A stretch of DNA of 40,317 nucleotides, from positions 1-40,317 of the forward strand of contig CAYLIP010000021.1 of assembly GCA_964383855.1 (NCBI GenBank), read 5' to 3'. Within the stretch, counting starts at the first letter, position 1. Every line of letters begins with the position of its first letter. The stretch comes from CAZHAC01 sp964383855 (GTDB lineage: Bacteria > Chloroflexota > Dormibacteria > Dormibacterales > Dormibacteraceae). The notes beneath the pieces are model-generated. The model saw only the letters and a list, made by a program, of their open reading frames with translations. It had not been told where the DNA came from and made no database searches. The position numbers and the translations under genes were made by a program. Of this stretch, positions 1 through 7,851 are shown one piece after another.

Positions 1-2
1 TG

Positions 3-209
3 CCCAACCTTCACCTGTGCGGCCGCAACGGCATGCACAAGTACAACAACCAGGATCATTCGATGATGACCGCGCTCCTGGTCGCGCGCCGGATCGCCGG
101 CACATCCACTCTCGACCCCTGGAACGTGAACGCCGACGCCGAGTACCACGAGGAGCTGCGCGAGGGCGAGGCCGACTCTTCCGGCCGCGCGGTGCCTGCT
201 AAGGTCTAG
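3..209 (+). CDS. FAD-dependent oxidoreductase (amine oxidase / UDP-galactopyranose mutase-like), C-terminal end
   Basis: Only the last 68 codons are in the window; the gene starts upstream. The visible peptide begins NLHLCGRNGMHKYNNQDHSM, followed by a helix (TALLVARRIAG). This looks like the C-terminal FAD-contacting segment of HemY/amine-oxidase-type flavoproteins, in which a GRNGMHxYNNQDHSM stretch lies against the flavin. Such proteins often sit in polysaccharide loci, which fits the GDP-mannose genes downstream. The last 30 residues are acidic and unconserved-looking. The substrate cannot be told from this fragment; a UDP-galactopyranose mutase-like or protoporphyrinogen-oxidase-like enzyme are both possible. 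The frame is open from base 3 to TAG at 207-209. Confidence 0.7.
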   Translation, partial: PNLHLCGRNGMHKYNNQDHSMMTALLVARRIAGTSTLDPWNVNADAEYHEELREGEADSSGRAVPAKV

Positions 210-288
210 CCGTCCAGATCCTGGCGCCTGGGGGACGCCCGAAACGGAGGGGCGATCCTGGCCGGCGCGGGCAGAGGAGGAGCCAGCC

Positions 289-1452
289 ATGACCCGAGGC
301 CAGGGCGCGACCGAGCGCACCCGCTTCACGTCGGAGTCGGTCACCGAGGGCCACCCCGACAAGCTCGCCGACCAGGTGAGCGACGCCATCCTCGACGCCA
401 TCCTGAGCAAGGACCCGCTCGCCCGCGTGGCCTGCGAGACCGCTGTCATGACCGGCCTGGTCCTGGTCTGCGGGGAGATCACCACCGACTGCTACGTCGA
501 CATCCCGCGGATCATCCGCCAGACCATCCGCGAGGCCGGCTACACGCGCGCCAAGTACGGCTTCGACGCCGAGACCTGCGGCGTGCTGGTCAGCATCGAC
601 GAGCAGTCGCCGGACATCGCCCACAGCGTCGACGTCGGCGGCGCCGGCGACAGCGGGATGGTGTTCGGATACGCGACCGACGAGACGCCCGAGCTGATGC
701 CGGCGCCGATCGCGGTCGCGCACGCGCTCGCGCGCACGCTGGCCGAGGCGCGCCGGACCCGGTCGCTGCCCTACCTCCGGCCCGACGGCAAGGTCCAGGT
801 CACCGTGGAGTACGAGGGAGCGCGTCCCCTCCGGGTGGAGAGCGTGGTCATCTCCGCCCAGCACCACGACGAGGTGGAGACCGAGCAGCTCCGCCGCGAC
901 ATCGCCGAGCAGGTGGTCCGGGCCGCCGTCCCCGAGAACCTGAGGGACGGCGACCTCCAGAACTACATCAACCCGACCGGCCGCTTCGTGATCGGCGGCC
1001 CGGTCGCGGATGCCGGCCTCACCGGCCGCAAGATCATCGTCGACACCTACGGCGGCTACGCCCGCCACGGCGGCGGCTGCTTCTCCGGCAAGGACCCGAC
1101 CAAGGTCGACCGGGCCGGCGCCTACGGTGCGCGCAATGTCGCCAAGACGATCGTCGCCGCCGGGCTGGCCGCCCGGTGCGAGGTGCAGGTCGCCTACGCG
1201 ATCGGAGTCGTCAAGCCGGTGGCCGTCCGGGTCGAGACCTTCGGCACCGGGAAGGCCGGCGAGGCCGACCTGGAGCGGGCGATCGGAAGGATCTGGGACC
1301 TGAGCCCGCTCGGGATCATCAAGGAGCTCAACCTGCGCCGGCCCATCTACCGGCCCACGGCCTGCTACGGCGCCTTCGGGCGGACCGACGTCGAGGCGCC
1401 CTGGGAGCGCACCGACCGGGTGGCCGAGCTGAAGGCGGAAGTCGGCGCTTGA
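289..1452 (+). CDS. metK: S-adenosylmethionine synthase
   Basis: MetK makes S-adenosylmethionine from methionine and ATP in the cytosol. The 387-residue length is usual for the family. Visible motifs are EGHPDK near residue 20 (ATP-binding His), the first signature GAGDSGMVFGYA at 118-129, GLTGRKIIVDTYGG near 243-256, and the glycine-rich phosphate loop GGGCFSGKDPTKVDR at 261-275. The family consensus of the first signature is GAGDQGLMFGYA; the Gln that contacts methionine in the E. coli enzyme is Ser122 here. The ATG is supported by a purine-rich Shine-Dalgarno (GAGGAGG, about 274-280) 8 bases upstream. The stop codon overlaps the TTG start of the next gene (TTGA), so the two are probably translationally coupled. 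No room for a SAM riboswitch exists in the 79-base upstream gap. Confidence 0.97.
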   Translation: MTRGQGATERTRFTSESVTEGHPDKLADQVSDAILDAILSKDPLARVACETAVMTGLVLVCGEITTDCYVDIPRIIRQTIREAGYTRAKYGFDAETCGVLVSIDEQSPDIAHSVDVGGAGDSGMVFGYATDETPELMPAPIAVAHALARTLAEARRTRSLPYLRPDGKVQVTVEYEGARPLRVESVVISAQHHDEVETEQLRRDIAEQVVRAAVPENLRDGDLQNYINPTGRFVIGGPVADAGLTGRKIIVDTYGGYARHGGGCFSGKDPTKVDRAGAYGARNVAKTIVAAGLAARCEVQVAYAIGVVKPVAVRVETFGTGKAGEADLERAIGRIWDLSPLGIIKELNLRRPIYRPTACYGAFGRTDVEAPWERTDRVAELKAEVGA

Positions 1453-2522
1453 GCCGCAACCTCCACGCCGTGATCGCGGCCGGTGGGGCGGGCACCCGCC
1501 TCTGGCCGCGGTCGCGAAAGGCGTCGCCCAAGCACGTGCTGCCGCTCTCGGGCACCGGCCTGCCGCTGCTGCGCGAGACCTTCGAGCGCATCGCGCCCCT
1601 GGCCCGCGAGGTGCACGTGGTGACCGAGGAGCGGCAGCTGCCCCTGATCCGGCGGCTGCTGCCGGAGGTGCCGCCGGACCGGCTGATCGCGGAGCCGGTG
1701 GCGCGGGGCACCACCAACGCCTACGGCCTTGCCGCGCTCACCATCCGGGAGCGCGACCCCGACGCGGTGATGCTCATGCTGGCGGCCGACCACGTGGTCC
1801 GCGGCCGGGCCGCCTACACGCGGGCCGTGCGCGCGGCGGAGCGGGTGGCGGCGACGTCTGGCGAGCTGGTCGCCCTCGGCCTGGTGCCCAGCTACCCGGC
1901 CACCGGCTTCGGGTACATCGAGGCGGGCGGCGAGGTCGCCGCCGGCCGCGCCACCGCACGGAGGGTGGTCCGCTTCGTCGAGAAGCCCGATCTCAAGCGG
2001 GCGACCGAGTACGTGGCCTCGGGCGATTTCTTCTGGAACCTGGCCATGTTCTGCTGGCGGGCACAGGCCTTCCTGGACGAGCTCGAGGCTCACGGGCCCA
2101 CGCACCTGCGCGGCCTGCGGCGCGTGATGGCGGCGCGCGCCCGGGGCGACGAAGATGCGGCCGCCCGCGCCTACCGGGCCCTGCCCAACGAGGCCGTCGA
2201 CTACACGGTGATGGAGCGAACGCGGCGGCTCCTGCTCGTGCCCGCCGACTTCGAGTGGGTCGACGTCGGCTCCTGGAGTGAGCTGGCGGATCTTCTTCGG
2301 GCCGACGAGCGCGGCAACGTCGTCGAGGGCGAGCCGGTCCTGATCGACACCGGCGGCTGCTTCATCTCCGTCCCCGACAAGCTGGTGGCCACGATCGGCG
2401 TCCAGGACCTGGTGATCGTGGACACCCCCGACGCGCTGCTGGTATGCCCCAAGGACCGGGCGCAGGACGTGAAGAAGGTGGTCGAGGCCTTGGGCCGCCT
2501 GAAGAAGATCAAGTACCTTTAG
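1449..2522 (+). CDS. manC: Mannose-1-phosphate guanylyltransferase, single-domain ManC type
   Basis: Predicted to make GDP-mannose from mannose-1-phosphate and GTP. The 357-residue protein has the nucleotidyltransferase signature GGAGTRLWPRSR followed by PK near residues 14-30, a DH pair in LAADHVV, FVEKPD near residue 178, and FEWVDVGSW, which matches the ManC FxWxDVGSW motif. It lacks the C-terminal cupin (phosphomannose isomerase) domain seen in bifunctional ManC/AlgA proteins; a separate cupin gene lies two genes downstream. I chose the TTG at 1449, overlapping the metK stop, because the protein then begins SRNLHAVIAAGGAGTR, a normal N-terminus; the longer open frame runs back inside metK. 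Uncertainty: the exact sugar (mannose versus another hexose-1-phosphate) is inferred from family and neighbours. Confidence 0.88.
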   Translation: MSRNLHAVIAAGGAGTRLWPRSRKASPKHVLPLSGTGLPLLRETFERIAPLAREVHVVTEERQLPLIRRLLPEVPPDRLIAEPVARGTTNAYGLAALTIRERDPDAVMLMLAADHVVRGRAAYTRAVRAAERVAATSGELVALGLVPSYPATGFGYIEAGGEVAAGRATARRVVRFVEKPDLKRATEYVASGDFFWNLAMFCWRAQAFLDELEAHGPTHLRGLRRVMAARARGDEDAAARAYRALPNEAVDYTVMERTRRLLLVPADFEWVDVGSWSELADLLRADERGNVVEGEPVLIDTGGCFISVPDKLVATIGVQDLVIVDTPDALLVCPKDRAQDVKKVVEALGRLKKIKYL

Positions 2523-2526
2523 TCCA

Positions 2527-3975
2527 GTGACTGCTCCCCGCATCAAATTCGGCACGGACGGCTGGCGGGGAGTGGTGGCCGACGACTTCACCTACGAGAC
2601 GCTCCGCTACGCCGCCCAGGGGGCCTCCGAGTTCCTTCTCACCAAGAGTTCGGAGCCGCTCGCCGTGATCGGCTACGACTGCCGCTTCGCCTCCGAGATC
2701 TTTGCCGAGGAGGTGGCGCGGGTCTGCGCCGCCAACGGCATCCGGAGCCTCCTCTTCGACCGGCCCTCGCCGACCCAGGTCGCTTCCTGGACGGTGATCG
2801 ACCGCAAGGCCAACGGCGCCGCGATCGTCACCGCCAGCCACAACCCGTACATCTTCAACGGCTTCAAGTACAAGCCGGAGACGGGCAGCTCGGCCTCGCG
2901 AGAGGTCACCCGCGAGCTGGAGGAGCGGATCAACGCGGTCGCCGGCCAGGGTGCGCCGGCGGTCAAGCGGGCGCCCGCCGACGACCCTCGCATCGAGCGC
3001 ATCGATCCCCAGCCCGCCTATTTCGAGCAGCTGCGCCGCATGCTCGACGTCGACGCGATCCGGCACAAGGGCCTGCGCATCCTCCACGAGTGCATGTACG
3101 GCAGCGGCTACGGCTACATCTCGGCGCTGCTGGACGGCAGCGCGACCACCGTCACCGAGCTGCACGCCAAGCGCAACCCCTTCTTCGGCGGGTTCAACCC
3201 GGAGCCGATCCCGCAGAACCTGCACGAGGCGCTGCAGACCATGAAGAGCGGCGGCTTCGACCTCTGCATCGCCACCGACGGCGACGCCGACCGGGTGGGG
3301 ATCATCGACGAGACCGGCCGCTTCATCAACCAGCTCCAGGTCTACGCGCTCCTCTTCCGGTACCTGGTCGAGGTCAAGGGCTGGAAGGGGCCGGCGGTCC
3401 GCTCGGTCAACATGACCCACATGGCCGACAAGCTGGCCAGGGAGTACGGCGTCGAGGTGTACGAGGTGCCGGTCGGCTTCCCCAACGTGGCGCCCAAGAT
3501 GATGGAGACCGGGGCCGTCCTGGGCGGCGAGGAGTCCGGCGGCTACGGCATCCGGGGCCACATCCCGGAGCGGGATGGGATACTGGTCGGGCTGCTCTTC
3601 GCCGAGATGATCGTGAACACCGGCCGCACGATCTCGCAGCTGCTGCAGGACCTGGAGGCCAAGGTTGGACCGCACAGCTACGCGCGCCACGACATCCACA
3701 TGCCGCGCGACACCTACGACCGGGACCGGGTTCGGATCCTGGACACGCTGCGCGAGCGGCGGCCGCGGACGGTCGCCGGCGTGGACGTCGAGCGCGTGCG
3801 CGATGACGACGGCTTCAAGTTCTTCCTCGAGGACGGGTCCTGGGTGCTGCTCCGGACCAGCGGTACCGAGCCGCTGGTCAGGGTGTACGCGGAGGCGGCC
3901 ACCCAGCAGGACGTGGAGGCGCGCCTGGCCGCGCTCGAGGAGATCGTCGGCATCGGAGGCCACGGTGGCGGCTGA
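2527..3975 (+). CDS. Phosphomannomutase / phosphoglucomutase
   Basis: An alpha-D-phosphohexomutase that moves phosphate between C6 and C1 of mannose or glucose. In this operon it would supply mannose-1-phosphate to the guanylyltransferase upstream. All four domain motifs are present in order: catalytic phosphoserine in TASHNP (Ser104), the Mg-binding DGDADR loop (251-256), the sugar-specificity loop GGEESGG (333-339), and the phosphate-binding RTSGTEP (443-449). The length of 482 residues is typical. GTG start at 2527, four bases after the previous stop, with no strong Shine-Dalgarno, so coupling is likely. Family members of this type are annotated either as phosphomannomutase (ManB) or phosphoglucomutase (Pgm); GGEESGG is found in both, so the substrate is not settled. 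Confidence 0.93.
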   Translation: MTAPRIKFGTDGWRGVVADDFTYETLRYAAQGASEFLLTKSSEPLAVIGYDCRFASEIFAEEVARVCAANGIRSLLFDRPSPTQVASWTVIDRKANGAAIVTASHNPYIFNGFKYKPETGSSASREVTRELEERINAVAGQGAPAVKRAPADDPRIERIDPQPAYFEQLRRMLDVDAIRHKGLRILHECMYGSGYGYISALLDGSATTVTELHAKRNPFFGGFNPEPIPQNLHEALQTMKSGGFDLCIATDGDADRVGIIDETGRFINQLQVYALLFRYLVEVKGWKGPAVRSVNMTHMADKLAREYGVEVYEVPVGFPNVAPKMMETGAVLGGEESGGYGIRGHIPERDGILVGLLFAEMIVNTGRTISQLLQDLEAKVGPHSYARHDIHMPRDTYDRDRVRILDTLRERRPRTVAGVDVERVRDDDGFKFFLEDGSWVLLRTSGTEPLVRVYAEAATQQDVEARLAALEEIVGIGGHGGG

Positions 3976-4348
3976 GGAGCTCGGCCCGCACCCGGCCGCC
4001 GACACCCGGGTCGACAAGCCCTGGGGTCACGAGATCCGGTGGGCGGTCACCGACCGCTACCTGGGCAAGATCCTCCACATCAACCGCGGCGAGGCGCTCT
4101 CGCTCCAGTACCACGAGCAGAAGGACGAGTGCCTCTACGTCGTCTCCGGCCTGCTCCAGCTCGAGCTCGACGACGAGGCCGGTGAGCTGCGCACGCACCG
4201 GATGGAGCCCGGCGAAACGGTGCACATCCGGCCCGGCCGCCGCCACCGGATGACCGCCCTCGAGGACTGCGACATCTTCGAGGTCTCCACCTCTGAGATC
4301 GATGACGTGGTCAGGCTCGAGGACCGCTACGGGCGGGCCGGCACCTGA
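3965..4348 (+). CDS. Mannose-6-phosphate isomerase-type cupin protein
   Basis: A 127-residue single-domain cupin resembling the C-terminal type II phosphomannose isomerase domain of ManC/AlgA. It starts with RVDKPWGHEIRW (residues about 14-25), the usual entry motif of this domain, then LSLQYHEQKDECLYVVSG (cupin motif 1) and GETVHIRPGRRHR (cupin motif 2, G-x5-PG-x2-H). It probably interconverts fructose-6-phosphate and mannose-6-phosphate and so would complete the GDP-mannose route with the two genes before it. The GTG start at 3965 overlaps the mutase gene by 11 bases; the longer frame runs back inside that gene. Alternative: a non-catalytic sugar-binding cupin. Activity as an isomerase is inferred from family and context. 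Confidence 0.85.
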   Translation: MAAEELGPHPAADTRVDKPWGHEIRWAVTDRYLGKILHINRGEALSLQYHEQKDECLYVVSGLLQLELDDEAGELRTHRMEPGETVHIRPGRRHRMTALEDCDIFEVSTSEIDDVVRLEDRYGRAGT

Positions 4349-4382
4349 TGCGGGACGGCCGGATGCTTAACATCGAGCCCTC

Positions 4383-5195
4383 GTGAAGACGCCGCCCCCC
4401 GCCGACGTGCACGTCATGCCCGCCCGCGTGGAGGTCGCCGACCGGCGCGACGGCCGCTTCCTCGTCTTCGTGGCGGTGGTGCTGGTCGCGATCGTGCTCG
4501 GCTTCAAGTCCGAGCTGATCGCCCCCGGGCAGGTCTGGGGTCTCGGCGCGATCCTGCTCGTCCTCGCTCTCCCGGCCCTGATGGGCTACCTCCGGACAGA
4601 GGCGGGGCCGCCCGCGATCGAGAACTACATCCCGGTCGCGATCGGCGCGGTGGCGGTGGCCGGGCTCTCGACCTTCCCGCTCGATTACTGGAAGTTCGGC
4701 CTGGTCGCGCTCCTCTTCGGCGCCGGCTTCCTGGCCTCGGGCTGGATCGACCACCGGCGCCTTCGGGAGCGGGAGAAGCCGGGCCATCTCGTCCTCCAGG
4801 AGACGGTGATGGTGCTGGCGCTGGCCGCCGCCTACCTGGTGATCGTGACCGTCAACCTGCCCCTGCCGGTCCGGATGGGCTGGATCTTCGCGATGTCGCT
4901 GCTGGCGACCTACCGCAGCTTCCGGTCGCTGGGCCGGGTGATGCCGCCCCGGCGCGCCTTCCTCTTCGGCATCTTCGTGGCCCAGCTGGTGACCTTCTTC
5001 GCCTGGGCGATCAGCGTCTACCTCAACTATCAGGAGGGGCCCTTCGCGGCCATCCTGGTCTTCCTCTGGTACGTGAACCGGGGCATCATCCGGCACACCG
5101 TCGAGGAGACGCTCACGCGCAACGTGCTGGTCGAGTACGGGCTCTTCGTGGTGCTGCTGGTCTACCTGTTTGCGATCAGCTACTCCAGCCACTAG
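4383..5195 (+). CDS. Multi-pass membrane protein of unknown function
   Basis: A 270-residue protein with about seven to eight hydrophobic segments (near residues 27-43, 50-67, 84-101, 106-122, 140-160, 165-180, 195-215, 222-230 and 250-268), separated by short charged loops such as WIDHRRLREREKPGH. No catalytic motif or known fold stands out, and I do not recognise the family. The N-terminal 20 residues are hydrophilic and there is no cleavable signal. The GTG start at 4383 lies 34 bases after the cupin gene. The C-terminus runs up to the phosphoglycerate mutase gene, whose Shine-Dalgarno overlaps this gene's stop, so it is part of the same plus-strand transcription unit. Its place after GDP-mannose genes may hint at an envelope role, but this is only context. 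Confidence 0.75.
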   Translation: MKTPPPADVHVMPARVEVADRRDGRFLVFVAVVLVAIVLGFKSELIAPGQVWGLGAILLVLALPALMGYLRTEAGPPAIENYIPVAIGAVAVAGLSTFPLDYWKFGLVALLFGAGFLASGWIDHRRLREREKPGHLVLQETVMVLALAAAYLVIVTVNLPLPVRMGWIFAMSLLATYRSFRSLGRVMPPRRAFLFGIFVAQLVTFFAWAISVYLNYQEGPFAAILVFLWYVNRGIIRHTVEETLTRNVLVEYGLFVVLLVYLFAISYSSH

Positions 5196-5208
5196 GGGCC
5201 TCGACCAG

Positions 5209-5964
5209 GTGACCGCGCCCCACCGCCTCATCCTGCTGCGGCACGGCCAGAGCCAGTGGAACCTCGACAACCGGTTCACGGGCTGGGTCGACGTTCCCCT
5301 CACCCACGCCGGTTTCGCCGAGGCCAGAGAGGCGGGACGCCTGATCCAGGAGGCCGGCATCAAGCCCGACGTCGTGCACACCTCGCTGCTCCTGCGTGCG
5401 ATCCAGACCGCCGGCGCGACCCTGGAAGCGATGGAGCGCTCGTGGCTGCCGGTCCACCGCTCCTGGCGGCTGAACGAGCGCCATTACGGGGCCCTGACCG
5501 GCCTCAACAAGGCCGAGACGGCCGCCGAGTATGGCGAGGAGAAGGTGCACACCTGGCGCCGGAGCTACGACACGCCGCCGCCCGCTTTCGAGCCGGGCGA
5601 CCCCAAGAACCCGTCGGCCGACGAGCGCTACCGGATGCTGCCTCCCGACATCCTGCCCCGCACCGAGTGCCTGAAGGACGTGGTGGAGCGGATGCTGCCC
5701 TACTGGTACGACAGCATCGTGCCCGACCTGCTCAGCGGCCGCGTGGTGCTGGTGGCCGCTCACGGCAACAGCCTGCGGGCACTGGTCAAGCACCTCGACG
5801 GCATCTCCGACCAGGAGATCCCGGAGCTGAACATCCCGACCGGGGTGCCCCGCGTGTACGAGCTGGACGAGCGGCTGCAGCCGGCCTCGGCCCGCTACCT
5901 CGGCGATCCGGACGAGATCGCCCGCAAGGCCGAGGCAGTGGCCAAGCAGGCCTCCCGGCACTAA
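5209..5964 (+). CDS. gpmA: 2,3-bisphosphoglycerate-dependent phosphoglycerate mutase
   Basis: Interconverts 3- and 2-phosphoglycerate in glycolysis. Features: LLRHGQSQWN with the phospho-accepting His12 near the start, FTGWVDVPLT, LLRAIQTA, LNERHYGALTGLNK with the acid/base Glu, and VAAHGNSLRALVKHL with the second catalytic His. The length of 251 residues fits the cofactor-dependent GpmA family (about 250). An in-frame upstream start exists at 5170, inside the preceding membrane protein gene, but GTG at 5209 is preferred: it has AGGGG at 5194-5198 as ribosome binding site and gives the usual short N-terminus before RHG. The gene order with the membrane protein is tight. Confidence 0.93.
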   Translation: MTAPHRLILLRHGQSQWNLDNRFTGWVDVPLTHAGFAEAREAGRLIQEAGIKPDVVHTSLLLRAIQTAGATLEAMERSWLPVHRSWRLNERHYGALTGLNKAETAAEYGEEKVHTWRRSYDTPPPAFEPGDPKNPSADERYRMLPPDILPRTECLKDVVERMLPYWYDSIVPDLLSGRVVLVAAHGNSLRALVKHLDGISDQEIPELNIPTGVPRVYELDERLQPASARYLGDPDEIARKAEAVAKQASRH

Positions 5965-6008
5965 CATCGGGGCGGTTAGCCGTCCTCAGCTTGAAGGAGT
6001 TCTCCGCC

Positions 6009-6422
6009 ATGGCCGGACCCGTCGTAATCGACCCCAACAAGAGGCGCACGCCCCAGTTCGGGACCGCCACCCGTGATGACGTCCCGGGCTTTCTCGGGAT
6101 CATGCAGATCGTTCACCAGGAGCCGACCAACTCGATGTTCGCGAGGCTGCTGAGCGGCACGCAGAACGAGAGCGACGAGATACCGCTCGCGCACCTCTTC
6201 GAGGAGATCAGCACGCTGGCGCTGCACGGGCTGATCGTCGAGGACCTGCTCTTCGACGCCTTCGCGTTCGACAGCTACTGGGAGCGGCTGCGCGGCCCGG
6301 TCGAGCGCGTGCGCCGCGAGTCGGGCAATCCCAAGTTCTGCGAGAACTTCGAGATCGCCGCCGCCCTGGCGGTTCAGTACCGCGAGCAGCGGCCGGCCAA
6401 GGTGAGGGTCACCTACAGCTAG
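6009..6422 (+). CDS. Small cytoplasmic protein of unknown function (possibly DUF4760-like)
   Basis: A 137-residue soluble protein. After a 28-residue N-terminal segment it appears all-helical, with FEEISTLALHGLIVEDLLFDAF, then SYWERLRGPVERVRRESGNP, then CENFEIAAALAVQYREQ. This layout resembles proteins annotated as DUF4760, but that is a weak memory-based match and no function follows. The ATG at 6009 has a good Shine-Dalgarno (AAGGAG at 5994-5999, 9-base spacing), so it is a real gene and not an extension of the long overlapping frame from 5256. It lies 44 bases after gpmA and converges with the DinB-like gene; only 33 bases separate the two stops, with no clear terminator hairpin. Confidence 0.78.
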   Translation: MAGPVVIDPNKRRTPQFGTATRDDVPGFLGIMQIVHQEPTNSMFARLLSGTQNESDEIPLAHLFEEISTLALHGLIVEDLLFDAFAFDSYWERLRGPVERVRRESGNPKFCENFEIAAALAVQYREQRPAKVRVTYS

Positions 6423-6455
6423 CCGGCTCGCCCCCGGGGACTCGTCAAGCCATCC

Positions 6456-6959
6456 TCAGCGGGACGACCATTCGGCGATCAGGGCCTCGACCTGGGGCAC
6501 GTGCTCGCGATAGTGGCCGTCCAGCCAGCCGATGACGTCGGAGGCACTGGTCGGGTAGGGTTCGGCGGCGCCGCCATAGATGACCGGCACCTTGGTCTCG
6601 TGGTCGCCGAGGCGGCCGAGCGCCGCCAGCACCCGATCGTGCAGGACCCCGGTGGTCCGCAGCTCGGCATCCAGCTCGGCGGCCGTCAGCGAGCTCCCGG
6701 CCCGCCGGCGGGCGCGCTCCTCGAGGCCGGCCGGCTCGTCAGGGCGGACCGGCGACCCGGCCGGCGCGGCCAGGGCGTCGAGCACGGCGAGGTAGTGCTC
6801 GAGCACGTAGTTGACGTGGACGGCGATGCCCCCGACCGAGTAGTCGTCCCCCGGTTTCAGGTAGCCGGAGGCCTCGGCGGGCACCCGGCGCATCAGCTCG
6901 AGGTAGGCGTCGCGGGCGCGGGCAAAGCCGGCCAGGACGTCCGGGCTCGGCGTGGTCAC
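6456..6959 (-). CDS. DinB-family four-helix metal-binding protein
   Basis: A 167-residue protein of the DinB / mycothiol-dependent maleylpyruvate isomerase fold. The likely metal-binding histidines are His48 (in VGGIAVHVNYVLEH) and His149/His153 in the C-terminal helix WLDGHYREHVPQ, matching the H...HxxxH pattern of the family. Such proteins are metal-dependent thiol transferases, hydrolases or stress proteins; the substrate is unknown. The open frame reaches back to 7094, but the extra 45 residues are made of the 42-bp repeat translated as repeated 14-residue units. GTG at 6959 is preferred because AGGAGG lies about 7 bases upstream of it. A TAGCTT hexamer (minus strand, 6989-6994) could serve as -10. 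Confidence 0.8.
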   Translation of the reverse strand: MTTPSPDVLAGFARARDAYLELMRRVPAEASGYLKPGDDYSVGGIAVHVNYVLEHYLAVLDALAAPAGSPVRPDEPAGLEERARRRAGSSLTAAELDAELRTTGVLHDRVLAALGRLGDHETKVPVIYGGAAEPYPTSASDVIGWLDGHYREHVPQVEALIAEWSSR

Positions 6960-7006
6960 GGCCAACCTCCTGCGCTTGTATGTGGCTAAAGCTAACCGGT
7001 CCATAC

Positions 7007-7102
7007 GCGCATGCGCCTCTCCAGGGCCTCCCAGACGCGCATGCGCCCGCACATGCGCCTTGCCAGGGCCTCCCAAAGGCGCATGCGCCCGCACATGCGC
7101 GC
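7007..7102. repeat. Intergenic 42-bp-period repeat, locus 1
   Basis: Two full copies at 7021-7062 and 7063-7102 or slightly beyond, plus a partial copy at 7007-7020. Each full copy holds CCAGGGCCTCCCA, then GCGCATGCGC, then the 16-base core GCGCCCGCACATGCGC (7043-7058 and 7085-7100). Within a copy GCGCATG and CATGCGC can pair across an 8-base loop. The same core occurs at 19276 and 19318, also 42 bases apart. The block sits between the livF stop and the DinB-like gene start, both on the minus strand. Confidence 0.85.
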
Positions 7103-7813
7103 TTACATGCCCAGGTAGGCCTTCTGGACCTCCTCGGACTCCAGCAGCTCCTTCCCGGTCGCCTCCTTCACGATCACGCCGGTCTCGATCACGTAGCCGC
7201 GGTGGGCCACCTCGAGCGCCTGGTTGGCGTTCTGCTCGACCAGCAGCACCGGCGTGCCCTGGCTGTTGATCTCGACCACGATCTTGAAGATCGTCTCGAT
7301 CAGGATCGGCGCCAGCCCGAGGGAGGGCTCATCCAGCATCAGCACCTTGGGCTGCGCCATCAGCGCACGGCCGATCGCCAGCATCTGCTGCTCGCCCCCG
7401 GAGAGGGTGCCCGCCAGCTGGCCGGCCCGCTCCTTGAGCCGGGGGAACAGGTCGTAGGCGCGCGCGAGGTCGGCCCGGATGCCGCCGCGGTCGTTGCGCG
7501 TGTAGGCCCCCATCATGAGGTTGTCCCGAACCGTCAGGCGGGGGAAGAGGCGCCGCCCCTCGGGCGAGTGCGTTATACCGAGCTCCACGATCCTGGCCGG
7601 CGCGGTCTGGGAGATGTCCTCCCCGTTGAACCTGATCGTCCCCGTGCTCGGGTGCTTCAGCCCTGAGATCGTCCGCAGCGTGGTCGTCTTGCCCGCCCCG
7701 TTGGAGCCGATCAGGGCGACCACCTCGCCCTTGTCGACCGTGATCGAGATCTCGTGCAGCGCCCGGACGCGGCCGTAGTCCGCGGAGACACCGTCCAGTT
7801 CGAGGAGTGCCAC
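7103..7813 (-). CDS. livF: Branched-chain amino-acid ABC transporter, ATP-binding protein LivF
   Basis: One of two ATPases that power uptake of leucine, isoleucine, valine or related amino acids. The 236 residues show Walker A GSNGAGKT (36-43), LSGGEQQM signature (137-144) and Walker B VLMLDEPSLGLAP with Asp161-Glu162. EPSLGLAP and THSPEGRRLF are typical of LivF and distinguish it from LivG. It is the last gene of the livKHMGF cluster. GTG start at 7813 with GAGGG about 9 bases upstream; 38 bases separate it from the livG stop. The gene ends directly at the 42-bp repeat block. Confidence 0.95.
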   Translation of the reverse strand: MALLELDGVSADYGRVRALHEISITVDKGEVVALIGSNGAGKTTTLRTISGLKHPSTGTIRFNGEDISQTAPARIVELGITHSPEGRRLFPRLTVRDNLMMGAYTRNDRGGIRADLARAYDLFPRLKERAGQLAGTLSGGEQQMLAIGRALMAQPKVLMLDEPSLGLAPILIETIFKIVVEINSQGTPVLLVEQNANQALEVAHRGYVIETGVIVKEATGKELLESEEVQKAYLGM

Positions 7814-7851
7814 CTAGCGCAGCCCTCGCCGGCGCCGGTCCTGGGACTGCC

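Noticed and set aside
210..288. SAM riboswitch before metK
   Set aside because: Only 79 bases are available and no SAM-I/II/IV type core pairing could be seen; a plain Shine-Dalgarno is present.
199..1068. Long minus-strand open frame opposite metK (289 codons), and similar long antisense frames such as 2509-4017, 12422-13300, 15239-16477 and 32736-34421
   Set aside because: They lie opposite clear genes, have low-complexity Val/Arg/Gly/Asp-rich translations and no family motifs; expected in 70% GC DNA.
6960..7094. N-terminal extension of the DinB-like protein with repeated 14-residue units
   Set aside because: It is the 42-bp repeat read in frame; a good AGGAGG ribosome site before GTG at 6959 marks the real start, and the same repeat is noncoding near argC.
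7007..7102. CRISPR array
   Set aside because: Only two full units, the whole 42-base unit is repeated instead of repeats with unique spacers, and no cas genes are near.
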